Assembly (NCBI GenBank): GCA_947184155.2 | Contig: CAMXCT020000913.1 | Span: 261,881-325,880 of the forward strand | Reading direction: 5' to 3' | DNA length: 64,000 nt | Origin: Cladocopium goreaui | Taxonomy: Eukaryota > Sar > Dinophyceae > Suessiales > Symbiodiniaceae | Shown here: positions 1 through 12,900 of the stretch, piece by piece | Layout of the letters: each line of letters opens with the position of its first letter | Numbering within the stretch: position 1 is the first letter of the stretch | Position numbers and translations under genes: made by a program | The notes under the pieces: model-generated | The model's database searches: none | What the model saw: only the letters and a program-made list of their open reading frames with translations | Told to the model about the DNA's origin: nothing

Positions 1-790
1 GGTAGGTTAAAGGAAAATCATTTATCTGCTGTTACTGGGCGGGGGGTAGATCGAAACTATATAACATTTAATATTAAACAAATTTCAATGAACCAGGGAG
101 GTTTGGTGAGACGGAGCCTGGAATTGGACCAAACCTCCCTGGTTCATTGAAATTCCTTATTATTGCTTTAAACCTCCAAACATAGAATACCACTATCGTA
201 TCATCCGAAAAAATCGAATATTTATCATGTTTTTTTTTTCATCATCTTCCCTGTGTGTTTTTTCCCCAAAGAACCCAATTTCAGATATCATCCATGTATA
301 CTATATCTACAAACATAGTTCAAACACAAGAATATGCTACCTAAACCTCCCACCCTCCCAAGAAATGAGATGCAATTGTTCTACAGGAAGAACTGGTTCG
401 AAGCCTATATTTTTTTCAGGGTCAAAATCCTCCTGTACCCTGTAGATATTTCTTTTAGTCAAACCATTGAAACTTTCAAACACATATTTGTTGGTTGAAT
501 CCTGAGTGTTTGTGCTAAAAAGTCCCAATTACCTCCCAATGTTATCCACTTATGGATCACCCTCTGGTAAGCAGAACATGGCTAGCTATGGCTGGCTGGA
601 AAAATCCCCCAACTAAATGGTTTTTTTGTTGCTAGGAAGATCCTCTTTTTTCATGATTCTCTAATCTTTATGCTTGATAGTCTGTAAATCACCGGTTTTT
701 AATGGCAAACTCGTCATGTATATATGTTTATCATCTATAAATGAGCAATTTTCCAGATAGCCAACGGGCTAAATCCCCATATCTTTTCCC

Positions 791-911
791 CATGGCTCCA
801 ACGCTTGAAATCCATGGGTAAACCACAACTCGTCGCAAAAAGCCGCCATCGCGGTCCGTAAATGCCCGGGGGGGTCACCATGGGCGTCTGCCGAATCATC
901 TCCAAACTCTC
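791..911 (-). CDS. Dynein exon e72 (tentative)
   Basis: GC-rich island with acceptor tccag|GA; the frame [12 protein letters not shown] could correspond to the family's (E).FG...NAD(I)T motif. The other minus frame ([10 protein letters not shown]) is also open. A plus-strand reading ends in a good GTAAGC donor, so strand is not certain. Confidence 0.35.
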
Positions 912-3900
912 CTGGAGGAAAGGTAAGCGTTTCTGATATGGAGATAGCACCATTCAATACCATTCATATCCATTCATGTATGTATGTGTTATGATGTGTG
1001 ATGTGCATCATTTTTTTGAGGTTTCCTGAAATTTCGGAGTACCCCCAATAGCTGGATGGTTGATTTCCATGGGAAAATCCCAATCTCAAATGGATGATGA
1101 CTGGGGGTAGCCCCATGACTTAGGAAACCACCATATAGTTCGTATCATCTGCCAACATTGAGCATCTCAGCAGGCGCGAGATCCCAGCGATCCCAGCGAA
1201 CATGGTAAGACTCATGTTACCCTACTGCAATCATACAACAAGAAGTGGACAACCCAGCATTTGTAGACCATCTTCAACCATGTTCCGAGCTGGTTTCCTC
1301 ATGGTTTTTACGCATCTTTTTGTATGTTTACACTAGGATAAGATTTCTTAAGGTCTCCATGGTGATATCCATTGGTAATGTCCAAATTGTTGGAGGCCAT
1401 ATGAACAGAACAATATCAGCCACCATTCACCTATGGCAACCAAAAAGATGCCAAAAAGAAAGATCAAAACCTCAAACAGTGATAAAACATGATCAAATTA
1501 TATCAAATATTATCAAATTATGTATATATTGTTCCTTGTCTATCCATCAGGGGACTACATTATATACCCAAAATCTGGTTTTTGTTGAACATGAATCAGC
1601 CATAGATTCTTAAAGGTCATTTTAACCCAGCCATCGATTTCCGAGAATTTTTCCTCCCAAGAGCTGGCTGGGAGCACAGTGAAGTCTGGATGCTCAGGAC
1701 AGAGGCTATAGCCTGCGATCGTTTTTCGCAGAGTTTCGGGTCGAATCCGTGTCAAACCAGTGCCACATTCGCCACATTCACAGAAACTGTTCGGAGAACT
1801 TCTAAAACATCTGGAAAACTGTTCGGAGAACTATGGTTTGGAACTTGTTTTTTTTCTGCTTTCTTGGTGGGGGGGTGTTTTAATTGAAATTGGGTAATTA
1901 ACGGTAATTACAAGGAGAAATGAATTCCATTGAATTCCAACATATTCCAACCATGAAGGGGTCTTACGCAAGCCCAGGCGGAACCGCGAAAATTCTACTG
2001 ATCTTGCAGGGTGTTCTGACTGTCTCCAGATGGCTCTATAAAAGGAAATTGGAACCGGGTTCGGGCCCGTTGCCGAGCACAGCTTGGCTGTTCCACAAAA
2101 TGCCGCAAAACTGATGGGAAGGTCGGTCAACATCGGACAGCTGATGGGCAAAAGCCTGGGGTAACACATTTTTTAACCCCCCCAAAAAGTCTGCTGTGGC
2201 TGAGCTAACATGTGTACCTTTTACAGAGTAACATACTCTGCACGACTCAACGTGTCACCATGCCTGGTTTCAAGACTTCAGGATTGTAGTAGTCTAGCAG
2301 AAGAGTCATCAACAACCGTCGGTCCTGGCAGTTTGCTGAAGAGCCATGTTCAACCTTGCCATCCCCAACAAAGCCTAGGCGTAATGCTCCATCTGTCCTT
2401 ATTCACGATCCAAATGCTCCGGCAAATTGGCCCAACTGCAACTGAATTGCTTTAGCACCCATGGAAAAGATCAGTTGAAACTCAAAACTGGTTGGTGGTT
2501 TCAATCCCTCTGAAAAATATGAGTTCGTCAGTTGGGATGATGAAATTCCCAATAGATGGAAAAATATAAAAATCATGCTCCAAACCACTAACCAGCATTT
2601 GTTATACTTACCCTCTGGTAAACTAACGTAACTGTGGAAAATCACCATTTTAAGCTGGCTAAATCCACGAACTTTTAGCCCCTTGTGTTTTTCACGGCCT
2701 GTGCTTCGGTGACGCGGCCACCATAGTTGCACTCTCCCGCCAGGTAGTTGATAGCCTGCACCGATAGAAACAGCTCCTCCTAGTGTCCTAGTGTCGGGGT
2801 TAGGCCTTTGGGTAGTCATCTTCTGTCCGAAAATGCGGCTATAGCCCAAGTTTTGTTCATATAGTTTTTGTTGTTTCCAGGGGCACTTTTTTTGATTCTC
2901 TGATTGGAATAGCAATGGATTTTGGGACACCCCATGGTCAGACCCAACCAAACATGAACTGAGTGCAAGATCTTGAAAGCACGTCATGCTAGTCTCATCT
3001 CTTGTCCAGGATGACATATGCTCGAACCACAAATAGTCTGTAGGTTCTACATGCAGCAGCACCCTTTGGGGAGGACGCAGTGGTGGAGAGATGTGGACAG
3101 TGAATGTGACGATCACATTGCATCCACTGAGGATATCTCACATCCCCCATGGGTGTTACGGGGCTTGTCGCTGTTTCATCACAGGACAGCAGACCTTGAA
3201 CTGTATCTGCTCCGGAGACTCATCAATAAACATCTGCAGTTGCCGAGCTGAAATCCGCAAATCCTCAGTGGCTGGTGCACCGATTTGACATGTGATAGCT
3301 GGTGAATTACATGGGCTACTTGGCTTTGACCGCATAAAGTCGCAATAAAGCCGCAGACTGGCGCAAAATGTAAATACGTAGTATGTGTTAATATGTGTTA
3401 ATTAACTACGTTTTGCTCCAGCCTGTGAAACTCGCTTAACATCTATGAAAACCATGAAATAACCATGAAATCTCTGCTTCAACTGGATGCAGATCATCGT
3501 TCTTTTCCTTCAGCTTCACTTAGTTCACTCAGCTCAAAGCGTTTTGCGTGAATTCGTAGGGGATGTTCCAACCTCGCAAAACGCTTCAAATGGGATTGGT
3601 ACCTGCAACATGTAGGGGAAAACATGGGAAACCCCCTTTGAATCCACTGTTTTATCAATGTGTCATCATTGTGTCCATATTAGAATTGTATAAAATTGAC
3701 ATTTTGGGGTGTATACCGTGTACCCCATTTTATGTTTATTACATACGTTTGAAACAGTCTGAATCGCGACCTTACTTAGACCCTCCGTTTGTAGCCCCAA
3801 ATGGGTGAAAGTCCCAAGTCATCATGCGTATATTGCTAGAAATTGCCACATTTATCTCGGGAGACAGCACTCAGCTCGAAGACTCCGGGCCAAGGGCCGG

Positions 3901-6900
3901 GCCCAAGGGTCCAAAGAGTCGTCTCTCCTGGCTAGAAGTACAGGAGTTTTTGTTCATCATGTCAGTGGTGAAATAAAATTCACAGGTTCATCATGGTTCA
4001 ACATGGTTCACCATGGTTCACCATTCAATGTCTGAGTTCTGGATGAGTGAAAAATCTATAAAAATCTCACCTCGGACTCAAATATGATGTGTGTGTGCAA
4101 CTTCCACCGTTTTTCATGAATGATTGATGGAACTGCCGTGCTTGACATTGCTTGACACCTGAATCACAGCGTGGAAGAAGCACAGGGCGTACAGCAAGCG
4201 CTTGAATGCCTGAACGAAGAGCTGGAGATCCCACAACTGGCTGGCTGTTTCAATTCGAGGTAAGAAAGGATGAAAGTCATTTGAGCCCTGAAACATATCA
4301 CTATCTGTATCCCATTCCATTGTACTGGTTTAATGGATTGGTTTAAGGGAAAAAATCTACAGGAAACCATGGTTTTTACCATCAAACATAGGGGTTTCCT
4401 GCACATTTTCCCATCATCCAATTCTGTGACTGGTTGGTTAGTCAATATTCCGCTATAGATATATGAATATATATATGATATATGATGAATAATATGGGTT
4501 ATATGTTATAAGTTGTAATATGTTGTAATCCCATTCTGCCAGTGAGTATAACCCCCTATTTGTTTACCCATCAACTTCATGGGCATCATCCCAAAATAGG
4601 GAATGACCCTGGAAAAGGATGCCCGGATGCCCCAAGGATTTTGTTTTAAGCCGTTTTCAGAGGGAAATTGAGATCCTAAACCATCTAATTTAGAGGTTTT
4701 CCCCTGAATGGTCAAACTCTGATATACTCATTTAGATGGGAATTTAGATATGTATCAAATTTGTTTTCAGATATTTTTGGCGAATTTTCGGCAAATTCGC
4801 TGCCTTTTGAGCCACCTTCAGCACCTTTGAAGGGCTCGCCGCCCCATCCCGCTGTGGCGACCTGTGGGTTCTTGCAGCCTTCGAAGAACTCTTCGTTGCT
4901 AATAGGATCCTTGGAGATTCCAACATCCCAAGCCAGCGAAGCAACCAGATTTCTGGGTCAATTGGGTACAATTAGCCCCAAAATGGTGGTTGTAAATGAT
5001 TGTAATGGGAAGATATGAAAAAAAAATTAGGTTTTAGACCATCAAAATGCGGGGGAACCCTATTTGCAAACAAACCCAAGTGGTTGATACTTTGAGCAAT
5101 CTCCTATCGTCAGGCACCTCGTGCCCAGCTGGGAATCCCCAACCATTAAATAGGAGCCTTCCAAATTCATGCGCAAACCTTGTGGCGCTTCATTCGTGAT
5201 CTTGACCTTGGCGTTCAAAAAATGGAACCAACTGCATCTTTCGGTGACTCACAAATGAAATGTATCATGATTTATCACAAACCGTGGCTAAACATATGAA
5301 AACAAATCAAGACGAGTACTCAGCGCACTCGACTGAGGAAGCACAGTAAAGAACATCGGCCGAGCTCATCACGCTGTTCTGGAGAATTGACACCTGAGTA
5401 TCGCGCTTGGTATCCAGACATACCTAAAACCAATATTGCACAAACATTTGGGCTTATCCCAAAAAAACTTGAACCCAATTAAATGCAATGGTTCATCATC
5501 ATTTGGACTCTTGACATGTTCACATATGTTCACATATGTTCACATGTTAGTGTAGTCTGCCCCCGTTTTTGGGACCCATAAAAAAAAAAAACAAAAGGTC
5601 TGTTGCTGAATGCACTCAGCACCCGACTGGAAATTTGTCGGATGGGTAGGACGTGAGCCACAACCTGCGTCTCGGTGGAGATTTCGCCAGCTGAGGAGTG
5701 CCCGGACAAAACATGGGATGGTTACATATGGTTCAATGGATTGGTTTAAGGGAAAATCTACAGGAAACCATGGTTTTTAGCATCAAATATAGGGGTTTCC
5801 TGTAAAATTTCCCATCATCCCATTCTATGAATGGTTCCTTCATCGCTAATCAAACATATAGACGTCATAAAAAGCGCGCCTTTCATTTTAAGACTCCAGT
5901 CTATTGCATGACTTCCTCAGCAAATCTTCAACATCCAACCATGACATCAGCATATATTCATCACCATCCATGACATCTTTGAATAACTTTGAACCACGAC
6001 ATCACCAGAGGCCCCAAAAACCGGGGTTGGTAAATGTCCTAATTTTTCATCATGATTCATAATCTCCAACAGATACTTTTTTTTTTGGTGTTCAACAATT
6101 CCATGGCAGCCATGGCAGCCATCAACGACGAAAAGAGCAGGACCGACGTCGCGGCACCTGAACTCCACGTTGGTCGCTTTGGGATCCATCTGTTCCAGGA
6201 TCTTGTCCAGCTTCGGCATCCAGGAGGCGAACAAATGGCAGTTCTGAAGCAACACCTGGGCCAGGGCGGCCAGGGCCTGGTGACTAACGATGGGGACCTT
6301 GGGGGAAACCCCTTTAGGGGGAAATTCTGGGGAAAAACCTTGGAAACGTGTCGGAAACTTCAACAAAACAAACTGATATGATGATTTACATAAGATTATA
6401 CGGCTAGGGGTCAAAAACACCAACATTGCTGGAATTTACATATGGATGTTTATCTCCCACAAATATCGAAATATAGGTCTTGACCCATCAAAAAAAATGG
6501 TATGGGAACAGTTCAACTATCAATACATTTGGTACTTGCAGGATCCAGCGTAGTTGTTTCTGTGGAGTATACCCTCAGCTTTCAATCAATGGTCTTGCCA
6601 ACCAGTTCACAATCTGGAGAACCCAAACCTACTTTTCACCATGATTGTATCCCTAATTTATTCTTGTTTTGAAACCTCAAACAAAAACGAGAAGTGATTA
6701 TGACTCTATGGCAGTGTTGTTATCATTATCATTGGCACTGTCATATCCCCTTTGTTATTATGATCGTCATTGTAATATCATTATTACTGTATTACTATTA
6801 TTGGGTCTACACATGGTTGCTTGATAGGCTATCCCCGAGAAATTAGTCAGTAAATAAATCCCACTATTTCATGACCAGTCAACCATCCTTTTTTAATTAC

Positions 6901-9900
6901 ATCTCACTTTTTTCTGGGCTTCAGACTTTTAGCCAATAATAATAACAATTATATACAATTAACACTATACCAACATATGGGTATGGGTCAATACCCATAG
7001 ATACATTTTTAGTGGGTTATTCACATCCATAAATCCCAGCTATTTTCATGTGAACAGAAGGGGTACTAAAAAGGTTTTGACCCATAGCCAAAAAAATCTT
7101 TGATACATCTTTCGAAGATGTTTCCTGCTATTTTTCACCATCCCCCAAATGACATACAGGTCATGGCCCCAATCAACACAACTGTCAGAAAAACGTCCCA
7201 AGTCATGGCAGGGTCCGATCTTTGGAGGCCGATTTCCACTCAAATGCAGCGCATCAATATCCATCAGTCTGAAGAAATCATAAAAAACCATGCCCCAGAA
7301 AATCCCCCAGTTTTTTCAAAATCCAATGGATTTTGAAACATGTGGTTTTCGACACTAAATGTTCATTTTTATGTTTTTGGCTCATGCACTCCCCATTTAG
7401 GATACCCTGGATACCCTCTGATTATATCCAACATGGCACTTGGAAATCCAGAGATTATAGCTGGGTTTCCAGCCTCGAACTAAATGATTAATTTTCTAGC
7501 CACGTTTGAGGACACCTGACAGTACTATACAGTAATATCATTAAATATCCCATTAACCCATTATGAACCCATTATTGACAACCATTGGTATAGAACCACT
7601 GGTTCGCCTCTGGTTTATCAACCTAAATCAATTCATCACTAACCATTCTTAACTCATCTTGTTAATAACAATTACTAACATCTTATTATCCCAAACAATT
7701 ATTAAGCTCTTATTAACCTCTTATTAACCTCTTAATTGTTAGCCATTATTAGCCCAGTATTAACCTATTATTAATTGTTACAGTAACCAATATTAGCCCA
7801 TTATTAACCATTATGACAATAAATCCAGTATGAACTGTTAACCATTAATAGTAAATAACCATTATTAACAATTATTAAGCTCTTATATCACTAAATCCAT
7901 GATGAAACTCCCCTAAAAAATCACTAACCCAATGATTTCTTATTATCCACTAACCCAATATTCTTCATTAACCATTAACACATGAAATTAACCCAGTATT
8001 TCTATCACTTTCCATCCCATCCAGTCCTTTTTGTGAATTTTTGGCACCGCACCCAGCTTCCACTCTGCGTGGCATCCGCCAGCAAGCGTTCGGCCTTGGG
8101 ACCTTGACCCTGACCTCGGTTGCCATGGGAATCCCCATGGGAATATCTATGGGATGTCTGGTAAACACCATAGAAATAGTGGATTCTACATAGCATGGTG
8201 ATTTATATAAGTTATATAAGTTATATATAGATTTATATCCCATATCCCATAGATATTCCACTCATATCTCAATAAGGATAGCCTCTGGGAAACTAACAGT
8301 TTGCGAGCTTGAAAATTAAAATCTTTAAGTTCGGTAAATCAACAATTTCTATGGGCCAGTTTCAATAGCGAACTGTTAAATTACCAGAGGATATCATTTA
8401 TAGATGACTGTAGATGATTAATGATTATATATAGCAATTCATATTGCATTCTTGAGTTGATGAATGTCCTTCTTTAGATGTACAACTGTTTAAATTCAAT
8501 GAATAGATTTGTGAGCAAAATTGATACGAATGATCAATATATATATAGATAGATAGATAGATATATTATTATCACATATGTCAATCTATATTGTAACGGT
8601 ACAGTATTATATGTTATAATACGCTAACCTGCCATCCACTAACGTGGACGCAGGAAGTCAACAGTTGCTGGGGACCGCCTGATTCTTCAGTAGGAAACAC
8701 TGTACCCTCCGGTAAGTATGGATGATTGTGGAATATCATGGGAATATAATGGACATATTGGACATAATGCCTAACACCCTCCAGTAAACTCACAAAGTTA
8801 TGGTATGCTATGGGATAGATGGCCCAATTACAGATGCTTTACCTCAAAATGATGATTTTCCAATATTTTCCAGTTCGCTATCTTCAGTTTCCACAGGGCA
8901 ATGATTCATTCCTTGGGATACATTCCTCACCTTACGGATGACTGGTGCTCACTGTGAAGGACAGAGATATCCAGCGACAAGATGTCAGACTTCCGAGCAT
9001 TTTAAGCAATGATGTTGGATGGACTTCAGATCTCCCTGTCTGCACTAATATTATGTATATATATATATTATTATATACATATTTATGCGCTGTGATTTTA
9101 AGATGGCATACCTACCCACAATACTACCCCAACAATGGTCCACTGATGTAGGCTTAAACATCTGAAGTATACCAGCGCCATGGTTGTGGGTTCATCTGAA
9201 AATATGGCTACCCAATCTGCTGATTTGAGGGGTACTTCGACCCTCCAAGTACCCATGAAAATGTGGAAAAGTCCAACATAAAGGATCTATTGAATTCTTA
9301 CTATCCATATTCAAGCCCTAAAATATGATAACTAACAGTGCTTACATAACTATGGGCAATCAAATACCTAACATATGAGTAAATTACCATTGGTTACACA
9401 TGTAAATTACAATAGTGGGTCTACTATACCTATTGGTGGGTTAAATATAGATGATACATCAACGTTCTAAATAAACAAACATAACATGTGTTACCCCATG
9501 TTGGTCTATTTAAATATTTACATATGTTACCCAGTTTAATAGAGCCGTTGGTTCTAGATAAATAACACTAAACCTACGTATATTCAGATCCAATATCAAA
9601 GCCCTAAAATAGAGCTAACAAACATTGCGTATATCAATAATGTGGGTAAAACAATGCCATAGACCATCCCCCAGTCATCACCATTTTTTGCTTGGTGGTA
9701 TGTTTAGGCACCATTCCCAAATAAATGGGTGGTTTAATGGCATTGTTTTACCTACATTTTCCATATTTTCCATATAGTTTACCAATGTTTGTTAGATATT
9801 TTGTTTTCTAATCAAGCTACATATTGTCTTGTTTTCTATAGTTTACCATAGTTTACCAATGTATTTTCCATCTCGTTTACCATGCGAACACCCTTCCACC

Positions 9901-12900
9901 CCACGTCGAACGAACTCGTCGAACGAGTTCTCGAGTCTTCTGGGCGGCCCGGCCCAAGGATAAACTGTTGATCTCCCGTGCCTGCAACAGAAGGCAAACC
10001 CTCTGGGAATGACTAAACGACTATGAACATTTGCAGGACCCCCCTAGCAATTTCATGGGGAAAACCATGGGAAAACCGGTTCAGATTTTCCCACCAATCC
10101 AATGACGGTACCCCAAAAATCGATGGTTGTATAATATGGAAAATCCATCAATGGATGACTAACATATGTGTACCCCCATGACTTAGGAAACCTCCCTATT
10201 TTTCATGGGTAAATCACAGGTGAGTCAGAGGGTAAATCATGGGAACAAATTGCTGAAGAGTAACACAAAAAAAAAAAATATTAAACCAAAAAAACACTAT
10301 AGAACACCAAATGATATATGATGATATATGAATATCTCGAAACCAATCACTGATATGTTTGACATGTCTTTTGGATATGTTGTGCTGTTGCCCGGAAAAT
10401 CATTCTTGGCTTAGCGGTTGAGCAACCCAAAACGGTAGAAAAACGCACGATTATCGGGGCAGAAATCTCAGACCACTGCCTGTCAAAGTTCAAGAAGATA
10501 CACATAGAACAGAAACCCAGTGACGCACCGATCCGAATTACCTCTGGAAATTTGTTCCACTTGCCTATTGAAGTCAATGGTCCATTTAGTTCGTTGATTT
10601 ACCGAACTTAGAACATGGTGATTGTCCATAACGCAAACTGTTGGTTTACCAAAGGGTATCTATCCTTTTCTCTTTTCTCTTTTCCATGTTATTACTGATG
10701 TGGGCAATCCAATAATACAGTAAACCATCCCCAAGTCATCAGCATGTTTGGCTTGGTGGTATGTCGACCATCCCTATACACCAGAGGCTATATAATGTTT
10801 GGGAATGATTAAAGAGATGGTACCCTATTGTGAGATCTTTCTTGCTCCTAATTCAGTCACATGCTAATTGTTGGGGGGGAACTCTATTGTGAGATTTTTT
10901 TCAGATTTTTTCATTTTTTTTTATTTTTGTTCAATTAGTTTTTACTTTTTTTAAATTTTTATTTTTTCAATTTTAGATTTTTTCCAGATTATTTCATTTT
11001 TTTTATTTATTTTTATTTTATTTTTTTATTTTATTTTTTTTTAATATTTTTTCAATTTTAGATTTTTCCAGATTTTTTCCAAATAATTAGATGCCTTATT
11101 AAACCCTTATTAAAAAACAGCACTCAGACAATTTTTCAAGGGGGTACCTCATGAGTGGCTCAGTTACTCAATAATATAATTGTTTGGATGGTACTCTATT
11201 GTGAGCACCAACTTTTGGGAGTGAACAAAAAAACCTTTCTCCACCTTTCTTTGGGTAAAGCTGGTCCTTTTACTTTAGAAAGCCATATTTATGCTAAAGC
11301 TTAAAATGCAAGGTTTTCCAAATAATTAGATGCCTTATTAAACCCTTATTAAAAAACAGTACCTAGACAATTTTTCAAGGGGATACCTCATGAGTGGCTC
11401 AGTTACTCAATAATATAATTGTTTGGATGGTACTCTATTGTGAGCACCAACTTTTGGGAGTGAAAAAAAAAACAAAACCCTTTCTCCACCTTTCTTTGGG
11501 TAAAGCTGGTCCCTTTACTTTAGAAAGCCATATTTGTGTTAAAACTTTAAAATGCAAGGCTTTCCAAATAATTAGATGCCTTATTAAACCCTTATTAAAA
11601 AACAGCATCCAGACAATTTTTCAAAGGGGTACCTCATGAGTGGCTCAGTTACTGAATAATATAATTGTTTGGATGGTACTCTATTGTGAGCACCAACTTT
11701 TTGGAGTGAAAAAAGAAACGAAACCCTTTCTCCACCTTTCTTTGGGTAAAGCTGGTCCTTTCACTTTAGAAAGCCATATTTGTGTTAAAGCTTTAAAATG
11801 CAAGGTTTCCCAAATAATTCGATGCCTTATTAAACCCTTATTAAAAAACAGCATCCAGACAATTTTTCAAGGGGGTACCTCATGAGTGGCTCAGTTACTC
11901 AATAATATAATTGTTTGGATGGTACTCTATTGTGAGCACCAACTTTTGGGAGTGAAAAAAAAAAGCAAAACCCTTTCTCCACCTTTCTTTGGGTAAAGCT
12001 GGCCCCTTTACTGTAGAAAGCCATATTTGTGTTAAAACTTTAAAATGCAAGGCTTTCCAAATAATTAGATGCCTTATTAAACCCTTATTAAAAAACAGCA
12101 TCCAGACAATTTTTCAAAGGGGTACCTCATGAGTGGCTCAGTTACTGAATAATATAATTGTTTGGATGGTACTCTATTGTGAGCACCAACTTTTTGGAGT
12201 GAAAAAAAACGAAACCCTTTCTCCACCTTTCTTTGGGTAAAGCTGGTCCTTTCACTTTAGAAAGCCATAGTTGTGATAAAACTTTAAAATGCAAGGTTTC
12301 CCAAATAATTAGATGCCTTATTAAACCCTTATTAAAAAACAGCATCCAGACAATTTTTCAAGGGTGTACCTCATGAGTGGCTCAGTTACTGAATAATATA
12401 ATTGTTTGGATGGTACTCTATTGTGAGCACCAACTTTTGGGAGTGAAAAAAAAAACAAAACCCTTTCTCCACCTTTCTTTGGGTAAAGCTGGTCCCTTTA
12501 CTTTAGAAAGCCATATTTGTGTTAAAACTTTAAAATGCAAGGCTTTCCAAATAATTAGATGCCTTATTAAACCCTTATTAAAAAACAGCATCCAGACAAT
12601 TTTTCAAAGGGGTACCTCATGAGTGGCTCAGTTACTGAATAATATAATTGTTTGGATGGTACTCTATTGTGAGCACCAACTTTTTGGAGTGAAAAAAAAA
12701 ACGAAACCCTTTCTCCACCTTTCTTTGGGTAAAGCTGGTCCTTTCACTTTAGAAAGCCATAGTTGTGATAAAACTTTAAAATGCAAGGTTTCCCAAATAA
12801 TTAGATGCCTTATTAAACCCTTATTAAAAAACAGCATCCAGACAATTTTTCAAGGGTGTACCTCATGAGTGGCTCAGTTACTCAATAATATAATTGTTTG

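Noticed and set aside
1150..1230. Plus-strand mini-exon ending CATG|GTAAGAC
   Set aside because: The island also reads on the minus strand, where the gene lies, and no plus-strand neighbour exon supports it. Left uncalled.
2403..3116. Long minus-strand frame (237 codons)
   Set aside because: It runs through introns and reads the GGRVT exon in the wrong frame. The real coding part here is only 2705-2755.
11394..12868. Repeated 81-codon frames as a tandem gene family
   Set aside because: They are the 246-bp satellite read in one frame. They start at GTG, contain no known domain and have no splice or transcription signal.
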